From positions 124,001 to 188,000 of the forward strand of contig JAEINS010000002.1 in NCBI GenBank assembly GCA_016342755.1: a DNA stretch of 64,000 bases, given 5' to 3'. The DNA comes from Melioribacteraceae bacterium. GTDB lineage: Bacteria; Bacteroidota; Ignavibacteria; Ignavibacteriales; Melioribacteraceae. Both the position numbers and the translations under genes were made by a program. The notes beneath the pieces are model-generated. The model worked only from the letters and a program-made list of their open reading frames with translations, had not been told where the DNA came from and ran no database searches. This document shows positions 35,416-43,263 of this stretch, one piece after another (positions within the stretch are counted from its first letter, which is position 1; every line of letters starts with the position of its first letter).

Positions 35416-35757
35416 ATGAAGAAAAAACCATTGTTTAAAAATTATAGTTTCGAATTTTCATCAAGTGAAAAAAAAATATTGAAGACTTTTTGTAAGCAGG
35501 CAATTAATCAAATGAGTTCCGATGAGAGATATTTTGCCGATGTGAGAGCATTTACCTCAATTGAGAATAAACTTAATTCTGATGAATATGAAATTAAATT
35601 AACCAAAGATGAGAAAGTTAGAATAACTCATCAAATAAAAGCAAACGTAGATAATCTGCAAAAAATGATTACCAAAAGCTGGTTCATAAAAAAATGGATT
35701 TATAGATCGATGATGAAACAATATTCTGAAATTTTAGTGAATCATTTTAGTGACTAA
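35416..35757 (+). CDS. Small conserved-looking protein of unknown function
   Basis: A 113-residue soluble, basic and mostly helical protein (FEFSSSEKKILKTFCKQAIN, EYEIKLTKDEKVRITHQIKA). I see no known domain, signal peptide or membrane segment. It starts 7 bp after the adenosine deaminase stop, with AAAGGTAGC in front of the ATG, and ends 41 bp before the SerA-like gene, so it is probably a real gene of the same operon. No function can be assigned from context. Confidence 0.7.
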   Translation: MKKKPLFKNYSFEFSSSEKKILKTFCKQAINQMSSDERYFADVRAFTSIENKLNSDEYEIKLTKDEKVRITHQIKANVDNLQKMITKSWFIKKWIYRSMMKQYSEILVNHFSD

Positions 35758-35798
35758 CTACGCCGATAATACTCACTTAATTATAACGGGGAGAAAAT

Positions 35799-36743
35799 AT
35801 GTCTAAAAAAGTACTTATAGCTGACAAATTTCCTGAAAAATGGATTAGTGTTTTAGAAAAAAATGGAATTGAAGTAATTAACAAACCAGCACTTGGTGAA
35901 AACGATTTAGTTGAAGCTGCAAAAAATGTTGATGTTGTTGTTGTAAGATCAACAAAAGTTAATGCTGAAGCAATTAATAATTCTGAAGATTTAAAACTTA
36001 TTATAAGAGCCGGATCTGGTTTTAACAACATTAAAACTGATGCTGCAACAGCAAAAGGTGTTGCAGTTGCAAATACCCCTGGTAAAAATGCAGTTGCAGT
36101 TGCCGAATTAGCTATGGGACATATTCTTTGTCTTGATAGAAAAATCCCTAGCAATGTTTCTGATTTTAATAATGGTGTTTGGAACAAAGCTGAATATTCT
36201 AAAGCTGATGGATTATTAGGAAAAACATTAGGTATTATTGGTGTTGGAAATATTGGCAAAGAATTAGCAAAACGGGCATTAGCATTTGGAATTAATGTTA
36301 TTGGCTACGATCTATTTGAAGTTAAGGATGTAAATTTTGAAATGGTTTCCGATCTTGACGAATTAGTAAAACAGTCGGATATTATCTCTTTACACCTTCC
36401 TGCAAATGATAAAACAAAAGGAATGTTTAATGATGAAATGTTCGCTAAAATGAAAGACGGAGCTATGCTGATAAATACTTCCAGAGCTGAAGTTGTTAAT
36501 GAAGATTCATTGCTTAAAGCTGTTGCTGAAAAAGGTATTGTTGCCGGAGTAGATGTTTTTGCTGATGAACCTGAAGCTAAAACTGGCGAAGTGAAATCTA
36601 AATTGCAAGGCATTAAGGGTATTTATGTAACTCATCATATTGGTGCTTCTACAGAACAGGCGCAGGATGCTGTAGCAGAAGAAACAATAAATGTAATTTT
36701 AGGATTTGCTAAAGATGGAACTGTAAAAAATAAAGTTAACTAA
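35799..36743 (+). CDS. serA: D-3-phosphoglycerate dehydrogenase-like 2-hydroxyacid dehydrogenase
   Basis: A 314-residue NAD-dependent D-isomer-specific 2-hydroxyacid dehydrogenase, most like phosphoglycerate dehydrogenase, the first step of serine synthesis. Visible are LIIRAGSGFNNIKTDAATAK with the catalytic Arg, the nucleotide-binding loop LGIIGVGNIGKELAKRA near residues 147-163, INTSRAEVVNEDSL, VFADEPEA with the catalytic Glu, and HHIGASTEQAQ with the catalytic His. It lacks the C-terminal ACT or ASB regulatory domains of long SerA forms, so serine feedback inhibition would not act through it. GGGGAGA lies just before the ATG. A strong terminator follows its stop. Confidence 0.85.
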   Translation: MSKKVLIADKFPEKWISVLEKNGIEVINKPALGENDLVEAAKNVDVVVVRSTKVNAEAINNSEDLKLIIRAGSGFNNIKTDAATAKGVAVANTPGKNAVAVAELAMGHILCLDRKIPSNVSDFNNGVWNKAEYSKADGLLGKTLGIIGVGNIGKELAKRALAFGINVIGYDLFEVKDVNFEMVSDLDELVKQSDIISLHLPANDKTKGMFNDEMFAKMKDGAMLINTSRAEVVNEDSLLKAVAEKGIVAGVDVFADEPEAKTGEVKSKLQGIKGIYVTHHIGASTEQAQDAVAEETINVILGFAKDGTVKNKVN

Positions 36744-37766
36744 TTATTTTTTTAAGCCCGGCAGATTTGTCGGGTTTTTTATATCATCTTCGTTATAAAT
36801 ATAAAGTCCGCTAAAATAAGTTGAAATCCATTTATTATCATACTTATCAACATAAACAGAAAAGACCAAATCATCTTCTAATTCTGAGTTTGATTTATTA
36901 AGAATACTCCATTCAGTTCCATTAAAAAATGCAGCACCACTTCCAAAAGTTCCAACCCATACATTATCTTCCGAATCTTTATCTAGTGTATAACTTTTTA
37001 CAAAAGGCAAATCTTTAATATCAGTATAACTCCATTCTGAGCCACTATAAATTGCAATACCATCTTGTTTATAACCTACCCATATATTTCCATTACTAAG
37101 TTCTAATAAAGAATAAACACTAGACTGTAGAATTCCATCGTTTTTATAATTATATGATAACAGAACAGAATCTTTTAAACTATACAAGCCCTTAATACTG
37201 CCAATCCATTTTGTGCTATCCGAACTTACATATACTGATGGAACCTTATAAGGAATAGGATACTTATCATTTTTGATTTCTGAAAAATTCTCACCATCAA
37301 ATTTACAAAGATTACCTCCCCAAGTACCTAGCCACAGATTATCTTCCGCATCAATATCAAACGAATATAAAGTGTTATGGCTTATTGAAGAATTCTCAGT
37401 ATTAAAAACCGTTAATGAAGTATCGACAATTTTAACCAATCCCCCACCATAAGTAGCAACAAAAATATTACCATTTTTATCTTGATCAATATCATATACA
37501 GACTTATGAGGAAATTTTGAATTTGTAGTATTAAAATTTTTCCAGACAGAATCTTCAAACATCACTAAACCAGAATCCCAGGTACCAATCCATATTCTAT
37601 CAGTTTTATCAATAAAAACGGAATGAATACAATTAGTAGGCAGGTTTGAATTTTCTTTAGTTAGTTGAACCCACTTTGAAGTTTGGGCATTCACCAAGTT
37701 AGGATACCAACAATAAAGAATTATAAAAAAAATTATAAGTTTTCTTAAAGACTTATTAGCATTCAT
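36744..37766 (-). CDS. Exported beta-propeller protein (two-component-regulator propeller repeats)
   Basis: A 340-residue exported protein. After a signal peptide (LIIFFIILYCWYPNLVNAQ) it consists of about seven propeller repeats of the two-component-regulator (Reg_prop) type, each with a core such as DRIWIGTWDSGLVMFEDS, NIWVGYKQDGIAIYSGSEW or DNVWVGTFGSGAAFFNGTEW. Such repeats normally form the sensor half of hybrid histidine kinases; here no membrane helix, kinase or DNA-binding domain follows, so the propeller stands alone. Its last codons overlap the terminator of the convergent serA gene. It starts 18 bp after the MqnA-like gene and may be its operon partner. Ligand and role are unknown. 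Confidence 0.85.
   Translation of the reverse strand: MNANKSLRKLIIFFIILYCWYPNLVNAQTSKWVQLTKENSNLPTNCIHSVFIDKTDRIWIGTWDSGLVMFEDSVWKNFNTTNSKFPHKSVYDIDQDKNGNIFVATYGGGLVKIVDTSLTVFNTENSSISHNTLYSFDIDAEDNLWLGTWGGNLCKFDGENFSEIKNDKYPIPYKVPSVYVSSDSTKWIGSIKGLYSLKDSVLLSYNYKNDGILQSSVYSLLELSNGNIWVGYKQDGIAIYSGSEWSYTDIKDLPFVKSYTLDKDSEDNVWVGTFGSGAAFFNGTEWSILNKSNSELEDDLVFSVYVDKYDNKWISTYFSGLYIYNEDDIKNPTNLPGLKK
36757..36780 (+). terminator. Rho-independent terminator of serA
   Basis: CCCGGCA and TGTCGGG form a 7-bp stem with a 4-base loop, followed by TTTTTT, 13 bp after the serA stop. The hairpin lies inside the 3' coding end of the convergent propeller gene. Confidence 0.9.
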
Positions 37767-37784
37767 TAGTAATTCACTAAAAAA

Positions 37785-38546
37785 TTAATCAACAAAATTT
37801 ATGTCCACAATCTCTTTTATTAAACCGTGAAAATACGGAATTCTTAACAATTCACTTAATCCGGTTCTTTCATTTTCAGTAAGTTCAAAATAGACTGCAT
37901 GAATATTTTCTAATAGGTTTTTATTTATTTCATCCGAAAAATTTAGCCTTTGTAAATATTGGGTTATATTATTTTCAATCTTTTTATCAAGACCTTTCAG
38001 ATCAGAAGATAGTTTTTTTACAAAATCTTCATTCTTAGATGCGAGTACAAACTCTGTATAAGGATAATCCAAAAATTCAGCAACCTGATCCGCAAAACTT
38101 ATACTGCTGCTTACTAAACTATCGTCCAAATTTGAATTCCCAACTAAAATATAGTTCTTCTTGCCTTTTGCAAATTCTTCGGTGTCTAAAACAATTTCAA
38201 TTTCTGTTTCAAATCTTTCAGAAAATATAATCTTGGATAAGATAATTTCATTTGAAGAAACATCACCTTGGAGATAGACTGTTTCAAACGAATTACTATC
38301 ATCCTTAAAATATATCTTCGCATTAGATAAATCACCATCAAAGGATAAAGCTATTTTGGTAGAAACTTTAAACTCCTTGTGTGTAAGAAGATCACAAGAA
38401 GGTATTAAAGCAATATCACAATTCCCCTTTTCCAATTCAGATGAAATCATAGAAGTTGTAAGAGGGATCAAATTTTCTTTATATTCTTCTGGTAATGAAA
38501 GCGCAAATATTGCAGCATAAATATTTTTAGGAATTCCAATTTTCAT
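37785..38546 (-). CDS. MqnA-like protein (chorismate dehydratase fold), divergent
   Basis: A 253-residue soluble protein whose segments line up with MqnA, the chorismate dehydratase of the futalosine route to menaquinone. SSELEKGNCDIALIPSCDLL matches the family's DVALVPS block, and STKIALSFDGDL, VYLQGDVSSNEIILSKIIFS, YILVGNSNL and QVAEFLDYPYTEFVLASKN follow the same order as the family. The N-terminal motif (usually a YLNxxP-type segment) is altered to PKNIYAAIFALSLPEEY, so substrate binding may differ. Other menaquinone genes are not in the window. It begins just after the L19 gene and its terminator. It may be an active MqnA, a relative with another ligand, or a decayed copy; I cannot decide. 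Confidence 0.5.
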   Translation of the reverse strand: MKIGIPKNIYAAIFALSLPEEYKENLIPLTTSMISSELEKGNCDIALIPSCDLLTHKEFKVSTKIALSFDGDLSNAKIYFKDDSNSFETVYLQGDVSSNEIILSKIIFSERFETEIEIVLDTEEFAKGKKNYILVGNSNLDDSLVSSSISFADQVAEFLDYPYTEFVLASKNEDFVKKLSSDLKGLDKKIENNITQYLQRLNFSDEINKNLLENIHAVYFELTENERTGLSELLRIPYFHGLIKEIVDINFVD

Positions 38547-38569
38547 ACATAAGCCTTTAAAATGAAAAA

Positions 38570-38594
38570 ACCCTCCTCATCAAATAAGGAGGGT
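38570..38594 (-). terminator. Rho-independent terminator of rplS
   Basis: ACCCTCCT and AGGAGGGT form an 8-bp stem followed on the minus strand by TTTTTT, about 20 bp after the L19 stop, closing the ribosomal/tRNA-methyltransferase operon. Confidence 0.9.
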
Positions 38595-38612
38595 ATAAAA
38601 TTTTGTTTCAAT

Positions 38613-38957
38613 TTATCTAGTTTTACTTTTAATTCTTGCAGCTTTACCAGATAATTTTCTAAGGTAATAAAGTTTAGCTCTTCTAACCATACCTTCTTTA
38701 AGAACATCAATACTTGCAATTTTTGGAGAGTTGAAAGGAAATATTCTTTCAACACCAACACCACTCGAAATTTTACGAACAGTAAATGTTTTATTAATTC
38801 CACTATTCTTAATTGCAATAACATCGCCTTCAAACGGCTGAATTCTTTCTTTTTCACCTTCAATAACTCTTACATGTACTCTTACATGGTCACCAGACTT
38901 AAATTTTGGTAAATCTTCACGTATTTGATCTTGAACAAATTCTTTTAATTTATCCAT
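38613..38957 (-). CDS. rplS: 50S ribosomal protein L19
   Basis: A 114-residue ribosomal protein that sits at the interface of the two subunits. It shows the standard L19 signatures: [20 protein letters not shown] near residues 20-39, [33 protein letters not shown] and [20 protein letters not shown] at the end. Length is canonical. The ATG overlaps the end of trmD by 8 bp, with GGAG six bases upstream. It is the last gene of the classical rpsP-khpA-rimM-trmD-rplS cluster and is followed by a strong terminator. Confidence 0.98.
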   Translation of the reverse strand: MDKLKEFVQDQIREDLPKFKSGDHVRVHVRVIEGEKERIQPFEGDVIAIKNSGINKTFTVRKISSGVGVERIFPFNSPKIASIDVLKEGMVRRAKLYYLRKLSGKAARIKSKTR

Positions 38958-39642
38958 CTTTCACTCCACAACTATTTATGTTTTTCCATTTCTCAGTTAA
39001 TCTTTTCGATTGCTCTATTTTCCAATCTTTAATTTTCTTTGCATGTCCGGATAACAATACTTCCGGCACTTTCATTCCTCTATAATCAGCAGGACGAGTA
39101 TAAAAAGGAGCTTCAACAATTTCTCCATCCATAAATGAATCATCTAAGGCAGATTCAGCATCTCCTAATACACCAGGTAATAATCTAACAATCGAATCTA
39201 CAATCATTAATGCCGGTAGTTCACCTCCACTTAAAATAAAATCCCCAATTGAAATTTCATCTGTAGAAAAGTATTCTCGTACTCTGTCATCAATACCTTT
39301 ATAGTGTCCTGTTATAACCATAATATTTTCAGCAAGTGAAAACTTGTTTGCTATGCGTTGCGAATATTTTTCACCTTTTGGACAGGTAACGATAACATGC
39401 TGATATTCTCTTTCTTTTTTTAACTTTTCAATACACTCAAAGAACGGTTCAGGTTTAAGAAGCATTCCTGCTCCACCACCAAATGGTTTATCATCAATTT
39501 GCTTATGTTTATCATGTGCATAATCGCGCAGATTATGAATATGAATAACAACTTTTTTTTTATCTTGTGCTCTTTTAATTATACTTGTTTGTAATGGAGA
39601 AAGTAAGAGATCTGGAACAGCCGAAATAATATCAATCCTCAT
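38950..39642 (-). CDS. trmD: tRNA (guanine-37-N1)-methyltransferase
   Basis: A 230-residue SPOUT methyltransferase that methylates G37 next to the anticodon and so prevents frameshifting. The knot region is clear: [17 protein letters not shown], then [20 protein letters not shown], with the AdoMet-binding turn. Substrate-binding residues include [16 protein letters not shown] near the start. The frame runs further upstream, but three consecutive ATGs at 39648, 39645 and 39642 precede [12 protein letters not shown]. The third gives the usual family start, though the others cannot be excluded. It overlaps the end of rimM by about 11 bp and the start of rplS by 8 bp. Confidence 0.95.
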   Translation of the reverse strand: MRIDIISAVPDLLLSPLQTSIIKRAQDKKKVVIHIHNLRDYAHDKHKQIDDKPFGGGAGMLLKPEPFFECIEKLKKEREYQHVIVTCPKGEKYSQRIANKFSLAENIMVITGHYKGIDDRVREYFSTDEISIGDFILSGGELPALMIVDSIVRLLPGVLGDAESALDDSFMDGEIVEAPFYTRPADYRGMKVPEVLLSGHAKKIKDWKIEQSKRLTEKWKNINSCGVKDG

Positions 39643-40147
39643 CATCATCTTCTTCAAAATCCGGTTTAACATATAAAGATTTATTTTTGATATCAATCTT
39701 TTCAATAAAATCTTTAACAGCCGGAATTAAAACTTCCTTACCATTCCTATCATTTATAACAAAAACATCATTACTTGGAAGATTAATTACATCTTTAATT
39801 GATCCAAATAATTCTTCTCCCACATACACTGCACTATCAATAAGATCGTGGATAAAGAATGAGTCTTTATCTAATTTTACAACATTTTCTTTATCCACAT
39901 AAATTGATTTGCCAACTAAAAAATCAAGATCTTCATCCGAATCGAAATTGACAAATTTTAAAACAACCTGTCTTTTAAAATATTTAACGTCTTCAACTAA
40001 AAACTTACGTTTTTCACCAAAGACATCAATATAAACTTTTTCAAGTTCATAAAATCTTTCAGGAAAATCTGAATAAGATTTTATACTAAGATATCCATCT
40101 TCGTTAACGACGGATTTTATTTTAGCAATTAAAAAAAGGTCTAACAA
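39632..40147 (-). CDS. rimM: 16S rRNA processing protein RimM
   Basis: A 171-residue 30S-maturation factor that binds ribosomal protein S19. The N-terminal barrel contains LIAKIKSVVNEDGYLSIKSY and VKYFKRQVVLKFVNFDSDED; the C-terminal PRC barrel contains DLIDSAVYVGEELFGSIKDV and VLIPAVKDFIEKIDIKNKSL, both typical. The reading frame starts with TTG at 40147; no ATG is available before the conserved barrel, so TTG is the likely start. No clear ribosome site is seen, and it probably relies on coupling with khpA 17 bp upstream. The acidic tail EEDDDED overlaps the start of trmD. Confidence 0.9.
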   Translation of the reverse strand: MLDLFLIAKIKSVVNEDGYLSIKSYSDFPERFYELEKVYIDVFGEKRKFLVEDVKYFKRQVVLKFVNFDSDEDLDFLVGKSIYVDKENVVKLDKDSFFIHDLIDSAVYVGEELFGSIKDVINLPSNDVFVINDRNGKEVLIPAVKDFIEKIDIKNKSLYVKPDFEEDDDED

Positions 40148-40164
40148 TCTTAAATAAGCAGAAC

Positions 40165-40398
40165 TTAATCTAAAATTTCCAAGATAGCTCTTTTTCCTTC
40201 TTTAGCCGCAATTGCTGTTAATAAAGTACGCATTGCCTGAGCAGTTTTACCCTGCTTGCCAATAACTTTACCAACATCTTCTGCACCAACCTTTAGTGTG
40301 AGAACTATTTTTTTCTCGTCAGGTGTTTTTTCATCAACATCTACACTATCAGGATTATCAACTAAATGTTTTGAGATAAATTCAATAAATTCTTTCAT
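40165..40398 (-). CDS. khpA: KH-domain RNA-binding protein KhpA
   Basis: A 77-residue protein consisting of one KH domain, with the GxxG loop in KVIGKQGKTAQAMRTLLTAI near residues 43-62. In other bacteria KhpA partners KhpB in binding many small RNAs and mRNAs and affects cell division and elongation. The length and position between rpsP and rimM are exactly as in many genomes. The ATG at 40398 follows a 72-bp gap after rpsP. Confidence 0.95.
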   Translation of the reverse strand: MKEFIEFISKHLVDNPDSVDVDEKTPDEKKIVLTLKVGAEDVGKVIGKQGKTAQAMRTLLTAIAAKEGKRAILEILD

Positions 40399-40470
40399 AA
40401 GATTACCCTTATAATAGTTGAGAGAACAATATTGTTTAAGAAACGCTCGAACTCATCCCGGAAAAATTAG

Positions 40471-40932
40471 TTATTCTGCTTTTTCCTCTGATTGAGTTTC
40501 TTCAGAAGCTTCAGGTACAACTTCTTCTTTAGCTTCTACTTTTACAGCATCTGTTTCAACTTTTTTAGCTTCTACTTTTTTCTCTTCTTTTTGGGTCTTC
40601 GTAGTATTAGCTTCTTTTACTTTTTTCCATTCATCAACTTTTGCATTAACCTGGTCTTCAGATAAACCTTGCGATTCTAATTCTCTTCTTAAAAGAATAC
40701 CAGCTTTGCTTAATAAATTTTTAACAGTATCAGTCGGCTGTGCTCCAACTCCTAACCAGTAACTAGCTCTATCTTCTTTAAGATTAATAGTAGCAGGCTC
40801 TGTTTTGGGATTATATAAGCCAATCTCTTCAATAAACTTACCGTCTCTTGGTGAACGTGTATCAGCGGCAACCACTTTGTAAATAGGTTGTCTTTTCTTT
40901 CCCATGCGTCTCAATCTTAACTTTACAGCCAA
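40471..40932 (-). CDS. rpsP: 30S ribosomal protein S16 with extended C-terminal tail
   Basis: A 153-residue S16. The first ~80 residues are the standard fold ([56 protein letters not shown]). The remaining ~50 residues are a low-complexity Lys/Glu/Ala/Val tail ([20 protein letters not shown]), making it nearly twice the usual 80-90 residues. The start is TTG at 40932: GGAGG lies nine bases upstream and the family opening AVKLRLRR begins at once. It leads the cluster with khpA, rimM, trmD and rplS, 41 bp after ffh. Confidence 0.96.
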   Translation of the reverse strand: MAVKLRLRRMGKKRQPIYKVVAADTRSPRDGKFIEEIGLYNPKTEPATINLKEDRASYWLGVGAQPTDTVKNLLSKAGILLRRELESQGLSEDQVNAKVDEWKKVKEANTTKTQKEEKKVEAKKVETDAVKVEAKEEVVPEASEETQSEEKAE

Positions 40933-40972
40933 ATTCGTTATCCTCCAAATTTATTTTTGCATTAATATATTA

Positions 40973-42304
40973 TTAAAATTTCTTTCTTCCAAAATTTTTC
41001 ATCATTTTTTTTCCACCCTTACCTTTGAACATCTTCATCATTTTCTGCATATCGTTAAATTGTTTTACTAAACGATTTACATTTTGAATAGGATTTCCAC
41101 TACCTCTTGCAATCCTTTTCCTTCTGTTTCCATTCAAAATTTTTGGGTTTTTACGTTCTGCAGGCGTCATAGACTGTATTATAGCTTCAACCCGCACAAG
41201 TTCTTTATCATCAATTTCGGCATCTTTCACCGCATTTCCTATTCCGGGAATCATCCCCATCAAGGATTTTAAAGAACCCATTTTTTTTATCATCCTAATT
41301 TGCTTAAGAAAATCTTCAAAGTCAAATTTATTAGATAATATTTTTTTCTCTAAATCTTCTGCTTCACTCTCATCAAACTGGGTCTGAGCCTTCTCAACCA
41401 ACGATATAATGTCGCCTTTACCTAATATTCTGGAGGCTAATCTGTCGGGATGAAAAATTTCTATTGACTCAAGTTTTTCACCCATCGAGACAAATTTTAT
41501 CGGAACTTCAACAACGGCCTTAATTGAAAGAGCGCAGCCACCTCTTGAATCACCATCAAGTTTAGTAAGAACAACACCGTCAAAATCTATTGAATCATGA
41601 AAAGCTTTTGCACTGTTAACAGCATCCTGACCAGTCATGGAATCAACTACAAACAAAGTTTCAGTCGGATTTACAGTTTGTTTAATCCTGGAAACTTCAT
41701 TCATCAATTCTTCATCAACATGCAAACGCCCGGCAGTATCTATTATAACAGTGTCTAATCCATTTGCCTTTGCATAATCAACTGAGTCTTTCGCAATTTT
41801 AACAGCATCTTTACAGTCATCAATTGAAAAAACCGGTGTGTTTATTTGCTGTCCAAGTAATTTTAATTGCTCTATAGCCGCTGGTCTATAAATATCAGAA
41901 GCAGTTAATAATACTTTTCTTTTACGTTCATTAAGGTATCCGGCTAACTTAGCACTAAATGTAGTTTTACCTGAACCTTGCAAACCAACCATCAAAAGAA
42001 TAGTAAGACCTGAAGCATTAAGAGTAAGTTCAGTTCTCTGACCTCCCATTAAAGCAGTCAGTTCATCATATATTATTTTTGTAATCAGCTGCCCTGGAGT
42101 AATTGAAGCAAGTACTTCTTCACCTAAAGCTTTTTCTTTTACATCATCAATGAATTTTTTTGAGACTTTATAGTTTACATCAGCATCAAGAAGTATACGA
42201 CGAATTTCACGAAGGGTATCTGAAATATTACTTTCAGTTAACCTTCCTTGCCCGGTAATTTTTTTTAACGCTCTATCAAACTTTGCAGTTAAATCTTCTA
42301 ACAT
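40973..42304 (-). CDS. ffh: Signal recognition particle protein Ffh
   Basis: A 443-residue SRP GTPase that, with 4.5S RNA, brings nascent membrane proteins to FtsY. It shows the N domain (DLTAKFDRALKKITGQGRLT), the P-loop VGLQGSGKTTFSAKLA, VIIDTAGRLHVDEELM, TKLDGDSRGGCALS, and a Met-rich M domain (MKKMGSLKSLMGMIPGIG, RIARGSGNPIQNVNRLVKQF) ending in a basic tail. Length and domain order are canonical. It lies between atpG and rpsP, all on the minus strand. The 46-bp gap after atpG has no visible terminator, so some read-through from the ATP synthase operon is possible. Confidence 0.97.
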   Translation of the reverse strand: MLEDLTAKFDRALKKITGQGRLTESNISDTLREIRRILLDADVNYKVSKKFIDDVKEKALGEEVLASITPGQLITKIIYDELTALMGGQRTELTLNASGLTILLMVGLQGSGKTTFSAKLAGYLNERKRKVLLTASDIYRPAAIEQLKLLGQQINTPVFSIDDCKDAVKIAKDSVDYAKANGLDTVIIDTAGRLHVDEELMNEVSRIKQTVNPTETLFVVDSMTGQDAVNSAKAFHDSIDFDGVVLTKLDGDSRGGCALSIKAVVEVPIKFVSMGEKLESIEIFHPDRLASRILGKGDIISLVEKAQTQFDESEAEDLEKKILSNKFDFEDFLKQIRMIKKMGSLKSLMGMIPGIGNAVKDAEIDDKELVRVEAIIQSMTPAERKNPKILNGNRRKRIARGSGNPIQNVNRLVKQFNDMQKMMKMFKGKGGKKMMKNFGRKKF

Positions 42305-42350
42305 ATATCAAAAACTCTTACAATAATAATCAAAACCTAAAAATTAAATC

Positions 42351-43238
42351 CTAACCTTTTTTGAGCGCCTCGGCACCAGAAACAATCTCTAATATTTCAG
42401 TAGTAATTGAAGCCTGACGTTCTTTGTTATATTGAACCTTTAATGAACTAATTAATTCACCCGCATTTTCAGTGGCTAAATCCATAGCAGTCATTCTTGC
42501 ACCAAGCTCAGCAGCATATGAATCTAGTAAAATTCTCCATAATTGAGAATTCAAAAACTTTGGAATTAAAGCATTAATGATACTTAATTTGTCTGGCTCA
42601 TAAATGAATTCTGACGAAGTGCCCGATGATTCAGCTATATCTTCAATCCGTGGAACTATAGGCAATAACTGTTGAACACTTAATTTTTGCTGCATCACAG
42701 ATTTGAATTCATTAAATACTACAACAACTTTATCTAATTCTTTATTTAAAAACTTTGCAGTTAAATTATCTAAAATTTCAGAAGCATCGGAAAATTGAAG
42801 TTTTTTCATAATATCAATTTTCTTATCAAGTATATTATGGTTTCTACGTGAAAAATATTCTGTCCCTTTTTTTCCAACACAATAAAGTGACAACGAATTA
42901 TTTTTATATTGTTCTTCAAACTCGTTCTTAATCATATCTTCAACGGTTCTAATAATAGTCATATTAAATGCGCCGCAGAGACCACTATCACTTGTAACAA
43001 TAATTATAGCTACGTTTTTTGGCAATCTTTCTTCCAATAATGGATTATCAATACTTTTTTCCATTGCCAATAAATTACTTAAAACTTCTGATATTTTTCT
43101 TGAATATGGTTTAGCATTAATAATATTATCCTGAGCACGTCTCAATTTAGCAGCAGCAACCATCTTCATTGCCTTTGTAATCTGCTGTGTATTTGATACA
43201 CCGGTAATTCTTCTTTTAATATCTCTTAATGTCGCCAT
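42351..43238 (-). CDS. atpG: ATP synthase gamma subunit
   Basis: A 295-residue central-stalk subunit of F1. The two long helices that form the rotor are recognisable at the ends: TLRDIKRRITGVSNTQQITK with MKMVAAAKLRRAQ at the N-terminus, and LGARMTAMDLATENAGELIS with NKERQASITTEILEIVSGAE at the C-terminus. The middle holds ITSDSGLCGAFN-like VTSDSGLCGAFNMTI. It is the last ATP synthase gene in this operon, 25 bp after atpA. The beta (atpD) and epsilon (atpC) genes that often follow are absent. Confidence 0.97.
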   Translation of the reverse strand: MATLRDIKRRITGVSNTQQITKAMKMVAAAKLRRAQDNIINAKPYSRKISEVLSNLLAMEKSIDNPLLEERLPKNVAIIIVTSDSGLCGAFNMTIIRTVEDMIKNEFEEQYKNNSLSLYCVGKKGTEYFSRRNHNILDKKIDIMKKLQFSDASEILDNLTAKFLNKELDKVVVVFNEFKSVMQQKLSVQQLLPIVPRIEDIAESSGTSSEFIYEPDKLSIINALIPKFLNSQLWRILLDSYAAELGARMTAMDLATENAGELISSLKVQYNKERQASITTEILEIVSGAEALKKG

Positions 43239-43263
43239 AATTTTTATCTAGAATTATATTATT

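Noticed and set aside
35777-36259. 160-codon minus-strand frame opposite serA
   Set aside because: Antisense of a clear dehydrogenase gene; the translated protein has no domain-like pattern.
38543-38863. 106-codon frame overlapping rplS on the same strand
   Set aside because: It is a second frame through the L19 gene; the L19 protein itself is unmistakable and the alternative runs over its terminator.
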